Below, piece after piece: positions 43,625-54,137 of a stretch of DNA of 64,000 nt. Made by a program: the position numbers and the translations under genes. How positions within the stretch are numbered: position 1 is the stretch's first letter; each line of letters starts with the position of its first letter. The stretch spans positions 3,322,001 through 3,386,000 of the forward strand of contig NZ_PDIY01000001.1 in the NCBI RefSeq assembly GCF_002563655.1, in the 5' to 3' direction. This DNA comes from Bacillus sp. es.034. GTDB taxonomy: Bacteria; Bacillota; Bacilli; Bacillales; Bacillaceae_B. The notes beneath the pieces are model-generated. The model saw only the letters and a list, made by a program, of their open reading frames with translations, was not told the origin of the DNA and made no database searches.

Positions 43625-45152
43625 GTGATTCCCCTCCCGTTTCCTTCCTCTTCGAACCAGCCATTAAGAGCCCAAGTTCTTGTTCCGTTGTTTCCCTTGG
43701 ATTAACAATTGCTACAATCTGACCTTCGTAGATCACGGCGATACGGTCACTAACATTCATGATTTCATCGAGTTCGAATGAAAGCAGAAGAACCGCTTTT
43801 CCATTATCTCTTTGTTCGATCAGACGTTTATGGATAAACTCGATCGCCCCTACATCAAGGCCCCTTGTCGGCTGGGCCGCAATCAATAGATCCGGATCCC
43901 GGTCAACCTCACGGCCGATGATTGCTTTTTGCTGATTTCCCCCGGACAAAGCACGGGCAAGGGTGAATTCTGATGGAGTCCTGACATCAAATTCCGCTAT
44001 CAATTTTCTTGCCTGGTTGTAAATATTTTTATAACTAAGTACCCCTTTGTTGGAATATGGTTTCTGGTAGTAAGTCTGAAGAACCATATTTTCCCCGATA
44101 GGAAAATCAAGTACAAGGCCGTGTTTATGCCGATCCTGAGGAATATGACCTACACCCGACTCATAAATTTTACGGGGTTTCATATTTGCGATTTCTTTTC
44201 CATTCAGTTTGATTGAACCACTGTCGACTTTATGAAGACCCGTGATGGCCTCAATCAACTCACTTTGTCCATTTCCATCCACACCGGCTATGCCAAGGAT
44301 TTCCCCTGCTTTCACCTCAAGGTTCAATCCCTTTACAACAGGGACATTTCGCTGATCTTTTACGTTTAAGTCACGAACCTCCAGAACATTATCACTAGGT
44401 GTTGCTTCTTTCTTCTCTGTTTTAAATGTGACTTCACGCCCCACCATCAGGCTGGCAAGGTGATTCGGATCCGTTTCTGAGACCTTCACTGTGCCGATCC
44501 CTTTACCTTTTCTGATAACGGTTACATTATCACACACCTCCATAATCTCTTTTAGCTTGTGAGTGATAAGGATGATTGATTTACCTTCTTTAATCAATGT
44601 TTTCATGATTTGAATCAGTTCTTTGATCTCTTGAGGTGTCAATACGGCGGTCGGTTCATCAAAGATCAGGATTTCTGCTCCACGATAAAGTGTCTTTAAT
44701 ATTTCCACACGTTGCTGCATACCTACTGAAATTTCTGAAATTTTAGCGTTGGGATCTACTTTCAAACCATATCGTTCAGAAATATCCAGAATATCTTTTT
44801 CAGCTTTTTTGATATCCACTGTCGCCCCGGATTTCGGCTCTCTTCCGAGAATGATATTCTCCGTTACAGTGAATGTATCGACGAGCATGAAATGCTGATG
44901 AACCATCCCGATTCCAAGATCATTGGCGATGTTCGGGTTGGTAATATTCACTTTTTGCCCTTTAACACGGATTTCTCCCTGCTCAGGCTGGTATAAGCCG
45001 AATAACACGTTCATCAATGTCGACTTACCTGCTCCATTTTCACCAAGAAGCGCATGAATTTCACCTTTTTTGAGCTGGAGGGTAATGTTATCATTTGCTA
45101 CGATGCCTGGAAATTCTTTACGGATATTCAGCATCTCAATTACATAATCCAT
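43617..45152 (-). CDS. nupO: Nucleoside-type ABC transporter ATPase with two nucleotide-binding domains (NupO-like)
   Basis: 511 aa tandem ABC protein. First domain: Walker A GENGAGKST near 37-45, signature ISVGMQQR near 142-149, Walker B LIFDEPT near 162-168. Second domain: Walker A deviates (GVDGNGQSE near 291-299, lacking the GKS/T), signature SGGNQQKA near 408-415, Walker B LLIAAQPT (usual D-E replaced by A-Q), so the second site is degenerate, as is common in this sugar/nucleoside class. Strong ribosome binding site. Separated from the lipoprotein gene by a 211-base spacer with stem-loops. Confidence 0.92.
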   Translation of the reverse strand: MDYVIEMLNIRKEFPGIVANDNITLQLKKGEIHALLGENGAGKSTLMNVLFGLYQPEQGEIRVKGQKVNITNPNIANDLGIGMVHQHFMLVDTFTVTENIILGREPKSGATVDIKKAEKDILDISERYGLKVDPNAKISEISVGMQQRVEILKTLYRGAEILIFDEPTAVLTPQEIKELIQIMKTLIKEGKSIILITHKLKEIMEVCDNVTVIRKGKGIGTVKVSETDPNHLASLMVGREVTFKTEKKEATPSDNVLEVRDLNVKDQRNVPVVKGLNLEVKAGEILGIAGVDGNGQSELIEAITGLHKVDSGSIKLNGKEIANMKPRKIYESGVGHIPQDRHKHGLVLDFPIGENMVLQTYYQKPYSNKGVLSYKNIYNQARKLIAEFDVRTPSEFTLARALSGGNQQKAIIGREVDRDPDLLIAAQPTRGLDVGAIEFIHKRLIEQRDNGKAVLLLSFELDEIMNVSDRIAVIYEGQIVAIVNPRETTEQELGLLMAGSKRKETGGESHV

Positions 45153-45190
45153 TGCTAATCACTCCTTGCATAGACTAGGGATATTTATCT

Positions 45191-45345
45191 AGTAGTTAGA
45201 GGTCAGACCTTCACTACTCAGAAAAAAAAGGGTTTCCCCGAATAAAAATCTAAATGAAAGATAGAAATTTTCTATACTTCAATTAAATTTCTATTAATGT
45301 TTGAATCCATTTTCATGAGGATATGCGGCCGGATATCCTCCGGCC
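45191..45345 (-). promoter_or_regulatory. Stem-loops between the lipoprotein and ATPase genes
   Basis: Two hairpins: GGCCGGA and TCCGGCC (45327-45345) and an imperfect palindrome about AGGTCAGACCT (45191-45218). Neither has a T run on the minus strand. They probably stabilise the lipoprotein mRNA or attenuate the distal genes, giving more binding protein than transporter. Confidence 0.5.
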
Positions 45346-45363
45346 ACTTTCCTTCTTATCCGA

Positions 45364-46458
45364 TTAGTTAGCTGAGAAAGCTTCCGCATCTTTAATAGAT
45401 TCAGGAACTTTTACATCTCCGCTAGTAATCTTTTCTTTCCATTCATCTACTTTTTTCATGACTTCATCTTTATTGGAAAGTTCGTCATTTAATTCAGCAA
45501 GTCCTACACCGTCTTCTTTAAGTCCATAAAGGATTTGCTCCCCACCAGGGAAATTTCCTTCTTTTGCTTTAGTGGAAAGATCCACTACTGCGTTATCAAC
45601 GCGCTTAAGAGCCGATGTAAGGATGATATTATGATCTCCTACTTTACCTTCTGCTGATTGGTCGGAGTCAACACCGATTGCCCAAAGTTCACGTGAAGGA
45701 TCTTTTTCTTTCAGGTCACGTGCTTCTTTGAATAATCCATTACCCGTTCCCCCAGCTGCGTGGAAGATTACGTCTACATCTTGAGTGTACATTTTTGATG
45801 CAATTGTTTGTCCAAGTTCAGCTTTGTCGAAAGCACCTGCATAATCTGCAACGATTTCCGCATCAGGATTGACCGCTTTAACACCAGCAATGAAACCAGA
45901 ATGGAAGCGTTCGATTACCGGAATCTCCATACCACCGATGAATCCGATTTTGTTCGTTTTAGTCGCAAGTCCTGCTGTCACACCAGCAAGGAAAGAAGCT
46001 TCCTGCTCTTTGAACATGATGCTTGCAACGTTTGGTTGATCTACAACAGCATCAACGATTGCGAAGTGTGAATCTTTTTGTTGTTGTGCAATTTCAGTGA
46101 TTGCACCTTCCATAAGGAAACCGATACCATATACTAAGTCAAAATCTTGACGAGCTAATTTGTTTAAGTTCGTAGCATAGTCAGCATCTGATTGTGACTG
46201 CAAGTAGTCAAATCCATCTTTACCTTTTTCCATGTCGTTCTCTTTACCGAAGGCTTTAAGACCTTCCCATGCTGATTGGTTGAAAGACTTGTCATCCACT
46301 CCACCAACATCTGTAACCATTGCTACTGTAAATTGATCTTCTTTCTTGCCTTCACCACTAGATGCACCTTCTTTGTCCTCGCTTGTTCCACAAGCACCTA
46401 ATAATGTACCTGCTGCCAGAACAAATGATAACGCTAAACCAAATTTACGTTTTTTCAC
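45364..46458 (-). CDS. nupN: BMP-family substrate-binding lipoprotein (NupN-like)
   Basis: 364 aa. Lipoprotein signal: [22 protein letters not shown] with lipobox LLGAC, Cys at 23; then an acidic Ser/Glu/Lys linker. Bmp (PnrA-like) domain: [22 protein letters not shown] near 44-65 and [15 protein letters not shown] near 86. PnrA-type proteins bind purine nucleosides. First gene of the operon and next to the GntR regulator. Confident family call; nucleoside specificity by analogy. Confidence 0.93.
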   Translation of the reverse strand: MKKRKFGLALSFVLAAGTLLGACGTSEDKEGASSGEGKKEDQFTVAMVTDVGGVDDKSFNQSAWEGLKAFGKENDMEKGKDGFDYLQSQSDADYATNLNKLARQDFDLVYGIGFLMEGAITEIAQQQKDSHFAIVDAVVDQPNVASIMFKEQEASFLAGVTAGLATKTNKIGFIGGMEIPVIERFHSGFIAGVKAVNPDAEIVADYAGAFDKAELGQTIASKMYTQDVDVIFHAAGGTGNGLFKEARDLKEKDPSRELWAIGVDSDQSAEGKVGDHNIILTSALKRVDNAVVDLSTKAKEGNFPGGEQILYGLKEDGVGLAELNDELSNKDEVMKKVDEWKEKITSGDVKVPESIKDAEAFSAN

Positions 46459-46508
46459 CTAGAGTACCCCCTATTATTGTAATAAATTAGTAGTAAGATG
46501 GATTGCTG

Positions 46509-47234
46509 TTATACGCGCTTTCTTAATACCTGGAAGCTAAATTTGTCTGATCTGAAATAGTTTACGGAATACAGGATTGGCTCATCGTTTTCATCAAAAT
46601 GCATTTGCTTCAAAACGAGTAAGGCTGTTTCCGGCTCGCAATTTAGAATAGGGGAGATTTTATCGTGATATCCCATTGGTTCAATTTGTGCCACTGCATG
46701 GGTAATTCTCTTATTCTCCCGTTTTTCTAAAACAGTGAAAATTGAATTATCCTCATGTGTGAAATTCCTCGGCATGACTTTCTCAGGAATTTTGTCTACG
46801 CAATACACAACCGGTTCCCCGTTTGCGGTTCGAACCCTTTCAATGAGGATCACGTCGTCCTCTTCATTGCAAATAAACCTCTTCACATCATCCTCAGTAG
46901 CCTCTTGAGTTGTTGAGCTTAAGAAAATGGTCCCTGGCTCCATACCAGCCTGCTTGATCATGTTCGTTACACTGTTCAGCTGCTCGATACCAGAAGTGAA
47001 GAGCGGCTTGGCGTTTACAAATGTACCTACACCATGACGTCGTACGATGACACTTTCTTCCTCAAGAATCCTGAGGGCTTCCCTAAGAGTAGCCCTACTT
47101 ACACCTAATTGTTTGGAAAGATCGAATTCAGATGGGAGTTTTTCTTTTTCTTTGTATATTCCCGCCTCGATATCCTTCTTCAAACGGTCAATTACTTGTA
47201 AGTATAAATGCCGATTGTCTGTTTTTATTGTCAC
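46509..47234 (-). CDS. ymfC: GntR-family regulator with UTRA domain (YmfC)
   Basis: 241 aa from GTG 47234 (site GGTGG); the frame opens at GTG 47249. N-terminal winged helix ([13 protein letters not shown] near 11-23; [22 protein letters not shown] near 34-55) and a C-terminal UTRA ligand domain (about 85-240). HutC-type subfamily. It lies directly before the nucleoside transport operon and has a perfect palindrome 13-30 bases upstream of the ORF, so it may repress itself and the transporter. In B. subtilis ymfC stands in the same place next to spoIIIE. Confidence 0.88.
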   Translation of the reverse strand: MTIKTDNRHLYLQVIDRLKKDIEAGIYKEKEKLPSEFDLSKQLGVSRATLREALRILEEESVIVRRHGVGTFVNAKPLFTSGIEQLNSVTNMIKQAGMEPGTIFLSSTTQEATEDDVKRFICNEEDDVILIERVRTANGEPVVYCVDKIPEKVMPRNFTHEDNSIFTVLEKRENKRITHAVAQIEPMGYHDKISPILNCEPETALLVLKQMHFDENDEPILYSVNYFRSDKFSFQVLRKRV

Positions 47235-47260
47235 TGGAACCACCACCACATTTTCTCAAG

Positions 47261-47278
47261 ACATCAGACCTCTGATGT
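47261..47278 (-). promoter_or_regulatory. Palindromic operator candidate of YmfC
   Basis: ACATCAGACCTCTGATGT is a perfect 8-base palindrome with CC centre, located immediately upstream of the GntR gene. GntR/HutC proteins bind palindromes of this size. Confidence 0.6.
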
Positions 47279-47511
47279 ATATCTTTCCTACTAATCGAAA
47301 ATACTATAACACTTTTCTTTTGATAAAGGAATAGCATTGTGTGATTTTGTCGAAAAAAATGATTAGAATGACAATTTAAAATCCTTTTCTGTAAAAATAT
47401 TGAAAAAATAGTTGATTAACTGCGCTTAAATGGAATATTTTAACTACTTTTTTACAGTGGAATCGTTTTTCTTTATCATTTTTTACATACTCTCAACAAA
47501 GGCATTACATT

Positions 47512-47525
47512 TGTAAACGCTTTTA
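47512..47525. promoter_or_regulatory. cre-like site upstream of ymfC
   Basis: TGTAAACGCTTTTA differs by one base from the CcpA cre consensus TGTAANCGNTNNCA. It lies 280 bases above ymfC in the 47250-47658 gap. A distance this large makes its role uncertain. The gap has no other supported feature besides the spoIIIE terminator. Confidence 0.4.
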
Positions 47526-47608
47526 ATAGTATAACACATTCGTGGATAAACCCGTATCACTTTCAATAAAGCGTATTCAAATCGGGTATTTCCCTCATTC
47601 CACGCATG

Positions 47609-47653
47609 AAAAAAGGCATGTTACCCCATTCGAGTTGAATAGAGTAACACACC
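47609..47653 (-). terminator. Terminator after spoIIIE
   Basis: GGCATGTTAC (47615-47624) and GTAACACACC (47644-47653), mostly paired, with six T residues on the minus strand. Confidence 0.8.
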
Positions 47654-47658
47654 TTAGA

Positions 47659-50022
47659 TTAGGAACTTTGCTCTTCTGATGGCTTGCCGACCAGGACGGT
47701 TCTGGGCTTGCTGCCTTCATAGGGGCCTACGACTCCCCTTACTTCCATTTCATCGATCAATCTCGCGGCCCTCGTATAGCCGATCCGGAATCTTCTTTGA
47801 AGCATCGAAACGGATGCTGTTTGCATTTCTGCGATCAACTGGACGGCATCATGATATAACTCGTCTTCCGCTTCCCCTGACTTCTCCTCCGGCACTTCAT
47901 CGGGAATCATTTCTTCCTGATATTGAGCCTTTTGCTGGGAGATGACAAAGTCTACGATTTCTTCTACTTCTTCATCTGATAAAAAAGCACCTTGCACCCT
48001 TGTTGGCTTGGATGCCCCGACTGGCATGAAGAGCATATCTCCTCTTCCCAAAAGCTTTTCAGCTCCACCGGAATCCAGGATCGTTCTGGAATCGGTTTGG
48101 GATGATACGGCGAAGGCAATGCGTGATGGGATATTGGCTTTGATGACCCCTGTGATCACGTCTACCGATGGGCGCTGCGTCGCAATGATAAGATGGATCC
48201 CGGCAGCACGTGCCATCTGTGCAAGCCTTGTAATGGCATCCTCCACGTCGCTCGAGGCTACCATCATGAGATCCGCCAGCTCGTCTACAATCACTACGAT
48301 ATAAGGGAGCAGAGGCTGTTTATCTTCATTTTCTATATTCTGTCTCTTCACGTAGTCGTTGTAGCCTTCGATATTCCTGGTTCCCGTATGAGAGAATAAC
48401 TCATATCTCCGCTCCATTTCACTGACAACCTTCTTTAAAGCCTGAGACGCTTTCTTGGCATCTGTTACGACGGGTGCCAGCAGATGTGGAACTCCATTGT
48501 ATACATTAAGCTCAACCATTTTCGGATCAATCATCATCAGCTTTACTTCATGGGGCTTGGCCCTCATGAGTATACTCGTAATGATCCCATTGATACATAC
48601 ACTCTTACCGCTCCCTGTTGCTCCCGCTACTAGTAAGTGAGGCATTTTATTCAGCTCGGCGAGTACCGCTTCACCTGTAATGTCACGCCCTAAACCAATC
48701 TGCAGTTTCGCATCCGGTTTGTTGTGCTCCTTCGCTTCAAGAACCTCCCGCAGGGACACCATGGCCACTTCTGAGTTCGGAACCTCAATTCCGATGGCCG
48801 ACTTACCCGGAATCGGAGCTTCAATCCGAATATCTTTCGCTGCAAGGGCCAACGCCAAATCATCACTCAGATTGACGATTCTACTCACCTTAACCCCTAC
48901 ATCTGGATGTACTTCATACTTTGTGACGGCGGGGCCAAGATGGACTTGCGTCACTTTCGCCTTTACCCCGAAGCTCTGGAATGTTCTTTCAAGCTTAGCC
49001 GCGTTGGCATGAATCAATTGATATTCGTTACTCTGATCCGTTTTTTTCGGGGTTTTTAATAAAGAGATCGAAGGAAGCTTGTAATCTTTATTTTCCACTT
49101 CCGTAAAGGTGATTGGCGGGGATGCTTCTGCTTCCCCTTCCGTATCGCCTTCTTTTCCTGATGAGGAAGCCTCTTTATCGTTACTTGTCCCGGCCTCTGA
49201 AGTTATGGGGTCTTCTTTTGATTGTGAGCCGCCATATGCACGCTCTGCAAAATTGGAAATGATCGGTTCCCGTGTTTCTTCTTCCTCGGTAACCATTGGT
49301 TCAGGCGATTCTTCCTTTTTCTTCATTGGTTCATCTTTCTTTTTCTTCTCTTTTATTTCTTTTTTCTTGGATTGCTCTTCCTTCCAGTCGCTCATATCCT
49401 GTTTAAAGGCTGACCATTGCCCACTCATAAACGCGCCAAAGCGTTTCCCTGCTCTTCCAAGCACGTCCCCAATGGATTTACCCGTCACAAGGATGATGCC
49501 GATCATAATGAACGTTGCGCTCACGATCCTTGCCCCTTGTGAATCGAATAGAAAGTAGGAAACCGCAAACAGGATGCTGCCGATCATCCCTCCTCCAAGA
49601 TCGGAAGTACTGGATTCACCGTTGACATCCATCCAATATAAATCCCACGTATTCATGATGACACTGGGATTAGAGAATGAACCACCATTTGAAAGGAGAT
49701 CAAATAATTTCACATGACTTAACAGGAGGAAACTTGCAATGATGATATATACCCCCACAAGTCTCCTGCTGAACAACATCGGTACCTCCCGTTTTATCAT
49801 CAGGTAGCCTGCTACATACAGCATCCATAGAAGGGCAATCATATACCATTCCCCGAGGAAGAAACGATAAAAATAGACAAGTGCCTTTCCTACGGCTCCA
49901 AGCTCAATGATGGAGATCAAGCTTAATGCGGATAAGATCAATCCGATGATTTCATACTTGATCGTCTGTTTCAGTGCAGAGCCTGTTTGAGAGCGTTTTT
50001 TTCTTTTTTTTCGTTTTGCCAA
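47659..50022 (-). CDS. spoIIIE: DNA translocase SpoIIIE/FtsK
   Basis: Pumps the chromosome into the forespore through the septum. 787 aa from TTG 50022 (AGGTG upstream; the frame also opens at GTG 50031). N-terminal four membrane segments (about 25-180), a Lys/Glu-rich linker (about 215-330), then the motor: [17 protein letters not shown] near 466 (Walker A GATGSGKS), [14 protein letters not shown] near 575 (Walker B VDELADL), and C-terminal gamma winged helix [19 protein letters not shown] near 720 that reads SRS sequences. Normal length. Confidence 0.97.
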   Translation of the reverse strand: MAKRKKRKKRSQTGSALKQTIKYEIIGLILSALSLISIIELGAVGKALVYFYRFFLGEWYMIALLWMLYVAGYLMIKREVPMLFSRRLVGVYIIIASFLLLSHVKLFDLLSNGGSFSNPSVIMNTWDLYWMDVNGESSTSDLGGGMIGSILFAVSYFLFDSQGARIVSATFIMIGIILVTGKSIGDVLGRAGKRFGAFMSGQWSAFKQDMSDWKEEQSKKKEIKEKKKKDEPMKKKEESPEPMVTEEEETREPIISNFAERAYGGSQSKEDPITSEAGTSNDKEASSSGKEGDTEGEAEASPPITFTEVENKDYKLPSISLLKTPKKTDQSNEYQLIHANAAKLERTFQSFGVKAKVTQVHLGPAVTKYEVHPDVGVKVSRIVNLSDDLALALAAKDIRIEAPIPGKSAIGIEVPNSEVAMVSLREVLEAKEHNKPDAKLQIGLGRDITGEAVLAELNKMPHLLVAGATGSGKSVCINGIITSILMRAKPHEVKLMMIDPKMVELNVYNGVPHLLAPVVTDAKKASQALKKVVSEMERRYELFSHTGTRNIEGYNDYVKRQNIENEDKQPLLPYIVVIVDELADLMMVASSDVEDAITRLAQMARAAGIHLIIATQRPSVDVITGVIKANIPSRIAFAVSSQTDSRTILDSGGAEKLLGRGDMLFMPVGASKPTRVQGAFLSDEEVEEIVDFVISQQKAQYQEEMIPDEVPEEKSGEAEDELYHDAVQLIAEMQTASVSMLQRRFRIGYTRAARLIDEMEVRGVVGPYEGSKPRTVLVGKPSEEQSS

Positions 50023-50206
50023 ACCATTCACCTAAATTCTGTTGAAGTCTATCTGATTTATGTACTGGAAGATGAAGAAAGGGCTGACCCTTTGGGGCAA
50101 TGTATGTGCCTAAGGTGTCAAACCCTTCCCGTGAACTTTTTGTATATACTGTCTTCTGAGTAATATTATAGCATATCCCCTATTTCGGGAAAATCCTCTT
50201 TCTCAC

Positions 50207-50413
50207 TTAATTGTTTAGATATTCCCCTGGGCAGATTTGATCATTTAAGTAATGGGCTGGATCACTGCTCATGACCCTGATGATTCGATATTTGCTTTCC
50301 TCCTGCTGAACCAGAAGGGGGACGCCCTGATAGTTTATCATCATTTGCCCGCTGAATTCATTTTCATCGGTGGGAAACACAAGATCATTGGGTACCATTG
50401 TATAGAGGATCAT
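50207..50413 (-). CDS. ylzJ: YlzJ-like protein
   Basis: 68 aa. Begins [20 protein letters not shown] and continues with a beta-rich stretch ([20 protein letters not shown]). It is always found just behind tepA in Bacillus; here the start overlaps the tepA stop by 4 bases (ATGA). Function unknown; coexpressed with tepA. Confidence 0.88.
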   Translation of the reverse strand: MILYTMVPNDLVFPTDENEFSGQMMINYQGVPLLVQQEESKYRIIRVMSSDPAHYLNDQICPGEYLNN

Positions 50414-51165
50414 TGCACCAGCCCCTCTTGTGAATCTGCCTGCTTCTTCATCTCGATCAATTCATTGATCTTTCTGATTGCCGACCCGATGCCGCCAATT
50501 CCATCGATCAATCCGTACTCCACGGCATCATCCCCCACCACATTCGTACCTATATCCCTTGTGAGGTTCCCTTTTGCAAACATTAGGTCTTTAAAATCCT
50601 CCTCCGTGATATTGCTGTGCTTAGTCACAAAGCTGACTACCCGATCCTGCATTTTATCCAGATACTCAAAGGTTTGGGGCACACCGATGACTAAACCGGT
50701 TAATCGGACCGGGTGGATCGTCATAGTAGCCGTACTTGCAATGAACGAGAAGTCGCAAGATACAGCAATCGGAACCCCGATGCTGTGTCCTCCCCCAAGC
50801 ACGACAGAAACAGTAGGCTTGGATAATGAGGCGATCATTTCGGAAATGGCCAGACCCGCTTCCACATCTCCCCCGACTGTATTCAGAATCACGACCAGCC
50901 CTTCGATTTTGGGATTTTGTTCAATGGCCACAAGCTGGGGTATGACATGCTCATACTTTGTTGTCTTATTTTGGGGCGGAAGCTGCATATGTCCTTCTAT
51001 CTGGCCCACAATGGTGAGGCAGTGAATATTGGAGTCTTGAGAAAGTTGCGGAACATTGGTTTGACCCAGCTGTTGAATCTTTTCCATCAATCCAGACGGT
51101 TTATCTTTCTGATCATCTTGACCTTTATTTGGCTCATCCTGCATATGTTCACGATTTTGTTCCAT
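50410..51165 (-). CDS. tepA: ClpP-like translocation-enhancing protein TepA
   Basis: 251 aa. ClpP/Crotonase fold without membrane segment: acidic Gln-rich N-terminus (about 1-35), [21 protein letters not shown] near 90-110, [11 protein letters not shown] with the nucleophile Ser near 127, and [11 protein letters not shown] with the His near 153. In B. subtilis TepA helps protein export; later work links it to degradation of small acid-soluble proteins in spores. Follows rnjB; normal. Confidence 0.93.
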   Translation of the reverse strand: MEQNREHMQDEPNKGQDDQKDKPSGLMEKIQQLGQTNVPQLSQDSNIHCLTIVGQIEGHMQLPPQNKTTKYEHVIPQLVAIEQNPKIEGLVVILNTVGGDVEAGLAISEMIASLSKPTVSVVLGGGHSIGVPIAVSCDFSFIASTATMTIHPVRLTGLVIGVPQTFEYLDKMQDRVVSFVTKHSNITEEDFKDLMFAKGNLTRDIGTNVVGDDAVEYGLIDGIGGIGSAIRKINELIEMKKQADSQEGLVQ

Positions 51166-51255
51166 GAAAACATCTCCTTTTCATTCCCATTCTCTTGTTA
51201 TTATTTTAATATGGGAGTGTTTTCATACTTTATTCTTTATGATCAAATAAATATA

Positions 51256-51282
51256 GGGCTATTTGTTCGAAACAAATAGCCC
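51256..51282 (-). terminator. Stem-loop after rnjB
   Basis: Perfect 12-base arms GGGCTATTTGTT (51256-51267) and AACAAATAGCCC (51271-51282) with a 3-base loop. Only a moderate T-rich tail on the minus strand. Confidence 0.82.
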
Positions 51283-51288
51283 CACACT

Positions 51289-52959
51289 TTATACTTCCAT
51301 GATGATCGGTAAAATCATCGGTCTTCTACGTGTTTTATTAAATAGGTAATAATTCAGTTGATCCCGGATGTCCTGCTTGATCGCTGTCCATTCAAAAGAA
51401 CCTTTTTGCAGATAGGAGTGAACCACATCCGTCACGATCCCCCCTGCCCCTTCGATCAATTCCTCGGACTCCCTCACATATACGAATCCCCTGGAGATGA
51501 TCTCAGGGCCTGAGACGATAGACTTGGATCTTCTGTTGATGGTGACGACAACCGTAAATACACCGTCTTCCGATAACAGCTTACGGTCACGAAGGACAAT
51601 ATTCCCTACGTCCCCGACACCGATCCCATCAATCAATACATTCCCCGCCTGAACACGGCCGCTCATTCTCATCTTACCATCCTTGTATTGAAGTACGTCA
51701 CCCTTATCCATGATGAAGATTTGCTTATAAGGCAGTCCCGTGTCATGGGCGAGCTGGGTATGAGCGACGAGCATTTTATATTCACCCTGGATGGGTATGA
51801 AGTATTTTGGTTTCATGATATTCAACATGAACTTTAAGTCTTCCTGACTCCCATGACCTGAGACATGAACTTTTTTCGAAGCGGTTAATACATTTGCCCC
51901 TGCTCTATAAAGCATGTCGATCGTCCTCCCCACTGTCACTTCCATGCCTGGGGAAGGGGTGGCGGTTATGAGGACCGTGTCACCTTCTTCAATATTTACA
52001 AGACGATGGGAACGCTTGGACATCCGTTGAAGGGCTTCAAACGGTTCCCCTTGAGTTCCTGTGGCTATGATGAGGACTTCATCTTTAGGATAATCATCCA
52101 TTTCGTCAATTTCGATGATCATTTCATCCCGGACATGAAGGTATCCTAGTTTCAAGGCCACATCATAAACTCTCTTTAAGCTCTTCCCGACCACAGCCAC
52201 TTTTCGATTATTCTGCTCAGCTGCATCAAATACCTGCTGAAGGCGAATTAAATTCGAAGCGAAGCATGCTACGATCACTCTCCCTGAGGCTTTTCTCAAG
52301 GCGTTCGTGATATGTTGTTCGATAACAGACTCTGATGTTGTAAACCCTGGTCTCTCGGCCTCTTTACTATCAGACAATAGACAAAGGACACCCTTCTCAC
52401 CGATTTGCGCCATCTTGCCTAAATCCGGCCGGTAAAGATGCTTTGCCGATTGATCGAACTTGAATTCTCCTGTGTGTACGATGACCCCTTCAGATGTATG
52501 TATGCAAACCCCGACTGAATCAGGAATACTGTGTGTGGTTTTAAAGAACGTCACATTCACACCATCAAAAGTAAGGTAGCTATCAGAATGAATCGTATAG
52601 AACTTCACATCATCCCTTATATGTTCATCTTTCAGACGTGCCTTTACCAGTGCATTCGTTAAGCGCGTTCCATAGACTGGAGCCTTGATCTTCGTTAATA
52701 CATATGAAATCGCACCAATACTGTCTTCATGTCCATGAGTCAGGAAGATCCCTTTTACCCGTTCTTTATTTTCAATCAAATATTGAATGTCAGGAATGAC
52801 GATATCGATCCCAAGCATTTCATTTTCAGGAAACATAAGTCCTGCGTCAATCACGAATATTTCATGGTCGACTTCAATCACGTACATGTTCTTGCCTATC
52901 TCTCCCACTCCCCCGAGTGGTATCACCTTAATGCTTTCATTCTTTATCTTACTCACCAT
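51289..52959 (-). CDS. rnjB: Ribonuclease J2
   Basis: 556 aa beta-CASP metallo-beta-lactamase, partner of RNase J1. The metal motif, HxHxDH in active enzymes, reads THGHEDSIGA near 74-83, with the last His replaced by Ser. This fits the known weak exonuclease activity of J2, which acts with J1. Beta-CASP part: SDSKEAERPGFT near 195-206 and SGHGSQEDLKFML near 368-380. ATG 52959 follows AGGAGG. Located between dapA and tepA, the usual place of ymfA/rnjB. Confidence 0.93.
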   Translation of the reverse strand: MVSKIKNESIKVIPLGGVGEIGKNMYVIEVDHEIFVIDAGLMFPENEMLGIDIVIPDIQYLIENKERVKGIFLTHGHEDSIGAISYVLTKIKAPVYGTRLTNALVKARLKDEHIRDDVKFYTIHSDSYLTFDGVNVTFFKTTHSIPDSVGVCIHTSEGVIVHTGEFKFDQSAKHLYRPDLGKMAQIGEKGVLCLLSDSKEAERPGFTTSESVIEQHITNALRKASGRVIVACFASNLIRLQQVFDAAEQNNRKVAVVGKSLKRVYDVALKLGYLHVRDEMIIEIDEMDDYPKDEVLIIATGTQGEPFEALQRMSKRSHRLVNIEEGDTVLITATPSPGMEVTVGRTIDMLYRAGANVLTASKKVHVSGHGSQEDLKFMLNIMKPKYFIPIQGEYKMLVAHTQLAHDTGLPYKQIFIMDKGDVLQYKDGKMRMSGRVQAGNVLIDGIGVGDVGNIVLRDRKLLSEDGVFTVVVTINRRSKSIVSGPEIISRGFVYVRESEELIEGAGGIVTDVVHSYLQKGSFEWTAIKQDIRDQLNYYLFNKTRRRPMILPIIMEV

Positions 52960-53183
52960 TATGTCCTCCTATGCTGTTCCTTCCCCGATCTTCAATCAGT
53001 TATATTCATTATACTTGATACCATTTTGGTAGTACAACCAATTTTATCCTTCATCTTCAGGATTAGGAAAAAGACTGCAAACATTTATTCTACGTTACTA
53101 TTTCGATACGGTAAGAATAATTCCTTCTTCTTTTGAAGAATTATCTCACTGAGAGTACAAACGGATTTAGCCCTATTAGAAAG

Positions 53184-53220
53184 AACAAAAGACCGTGAAG
53201 GACATAGCTCCACAGTCTTT
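53184..53220 (-). terminator. Terminator after dapA
   Basis: AAAGACCGTG (53188-53197) and CACAGTCTTT (53211-53220) with one wobble; TTTTGTT follows on the minus strand. Confidence 0.85.
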
Positions 53221-53241
53221 GGGATATAGATGCGCATTATA

Positions 53242-54123
53242 TTAAGATAAGGCTTCGAGCAAGTGAGACAGCTTTGCTCTTTCTACTTCTGTTAAAGGGA
53301 TCAGTGGCAACCGCACAGAGCCAACGTCCAGGCCTTTCATCTGGAGGGCCGTTTTGACCGGAGTGGGGTTCGGGCTCGTGAACAGGCCTTTCATGATCGG
53401 AAGAAGCTTTTGATGCAGTTGTGCTGCATGGGTGATGTTCCCTCCTAAAAAGGAAGATACCATCTCCTGCATCTCATTTCCGATGATATGAGAGGCCACT
53501 GACACAATTCCCGCCCCGCCAATGGATAATACCGGCAGTGTGAGGCCGTCATCACCACTGTACAACATAAAATCTTCAGTCGTATTGGAAAGGATTTCAG
53601 TCATATTGTCCAGATCCCCGCTTGCTTCTTTCACAGCAACGATGTTCTCAATTTTTGATAAACGAACAATCGTTTCAGGGGAGACATTGACGCTTGACCT
53701 GCCCGGAATATTATACAGCATGACAGGTAAGGAAGTTGATTCTGCAATCACCTTAAAATGCTGGTACATCCCTTCCTGACTCGGCTTATTATAATAAGGC
53801 GCTACCAGCATGATGGCATCGACGCCTGCCTCCTCCGCCTTTTTAGTAAGTTCGATCGAAGCATGGGTATTGTTGCTTCCCGTACCGGCAATGACCGGAA
53901 TTCTGCCATTCACCACTTTCACGACATGACGGAATAGGGCGATTTTTTCTTCCTTCGTTAATGTGGGAGACTCCCCGGTAGTGCCTGCTACTACTAATGA
54001 ATCTGATCCATTCTCGATCAGATAATGGATTAATTGCGTCGTTTTAGTAAAATCAATATTTCCTTTACGGTCAAATGGTGTAACCATCGCCGTCGAAACG
54101 CGGCCAAAATTCAATCTAGTCAC
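53242..54123 (-). CDS. dapA: 4-hydroxy-tetrahydrodipicolinate synthase
   Basis: Condenses pyruvate with aspartate semialdehyde, first step to lysine, diaminopimelate and dipicolinate. 293 aa TIM barrel: AGTTGESPTLTKEEK near 43-57, LVAPYYNKPSQEGMYQHF near 101-118 (Tyr of catalytic triad), MLYNIPGRSSVNV near 132, Schiff-base Lys in VAVKEASGDL near 158-167. Last gene of the spoVFA-spoVFB-asd-dapG-dapA block. Confidence 0.98.
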   Translation of the reverse strand: MTRLNFGRVSTAMVTPFDRKGNIDFTKTTQLIHYLIENGSDSLVVAGTTGESPTLTKEEKIALFRHVVKVVNGRIPVIAGTGSNNTHASIELTKKAEEAGVDAIMLVAPYYNKPSQEGMYQHFKVIAESTSLPVMLYNIPGRSSVNVSPETIVRLSKIENIVAVKEASGDLDNMTEILSNTTEDFMLYSGDDGLTLPVLSIGGAGIVSVASHIIGNEMQEMVSSFLGGNITHAAQLHQKLLPIMKGLFTSPNPTPVKTALQMKGLDVGSVRLPLIPLTEVERAKLSHLLEALS

Positions 54124-54137
54124 TCTCCTCAGTAAGT

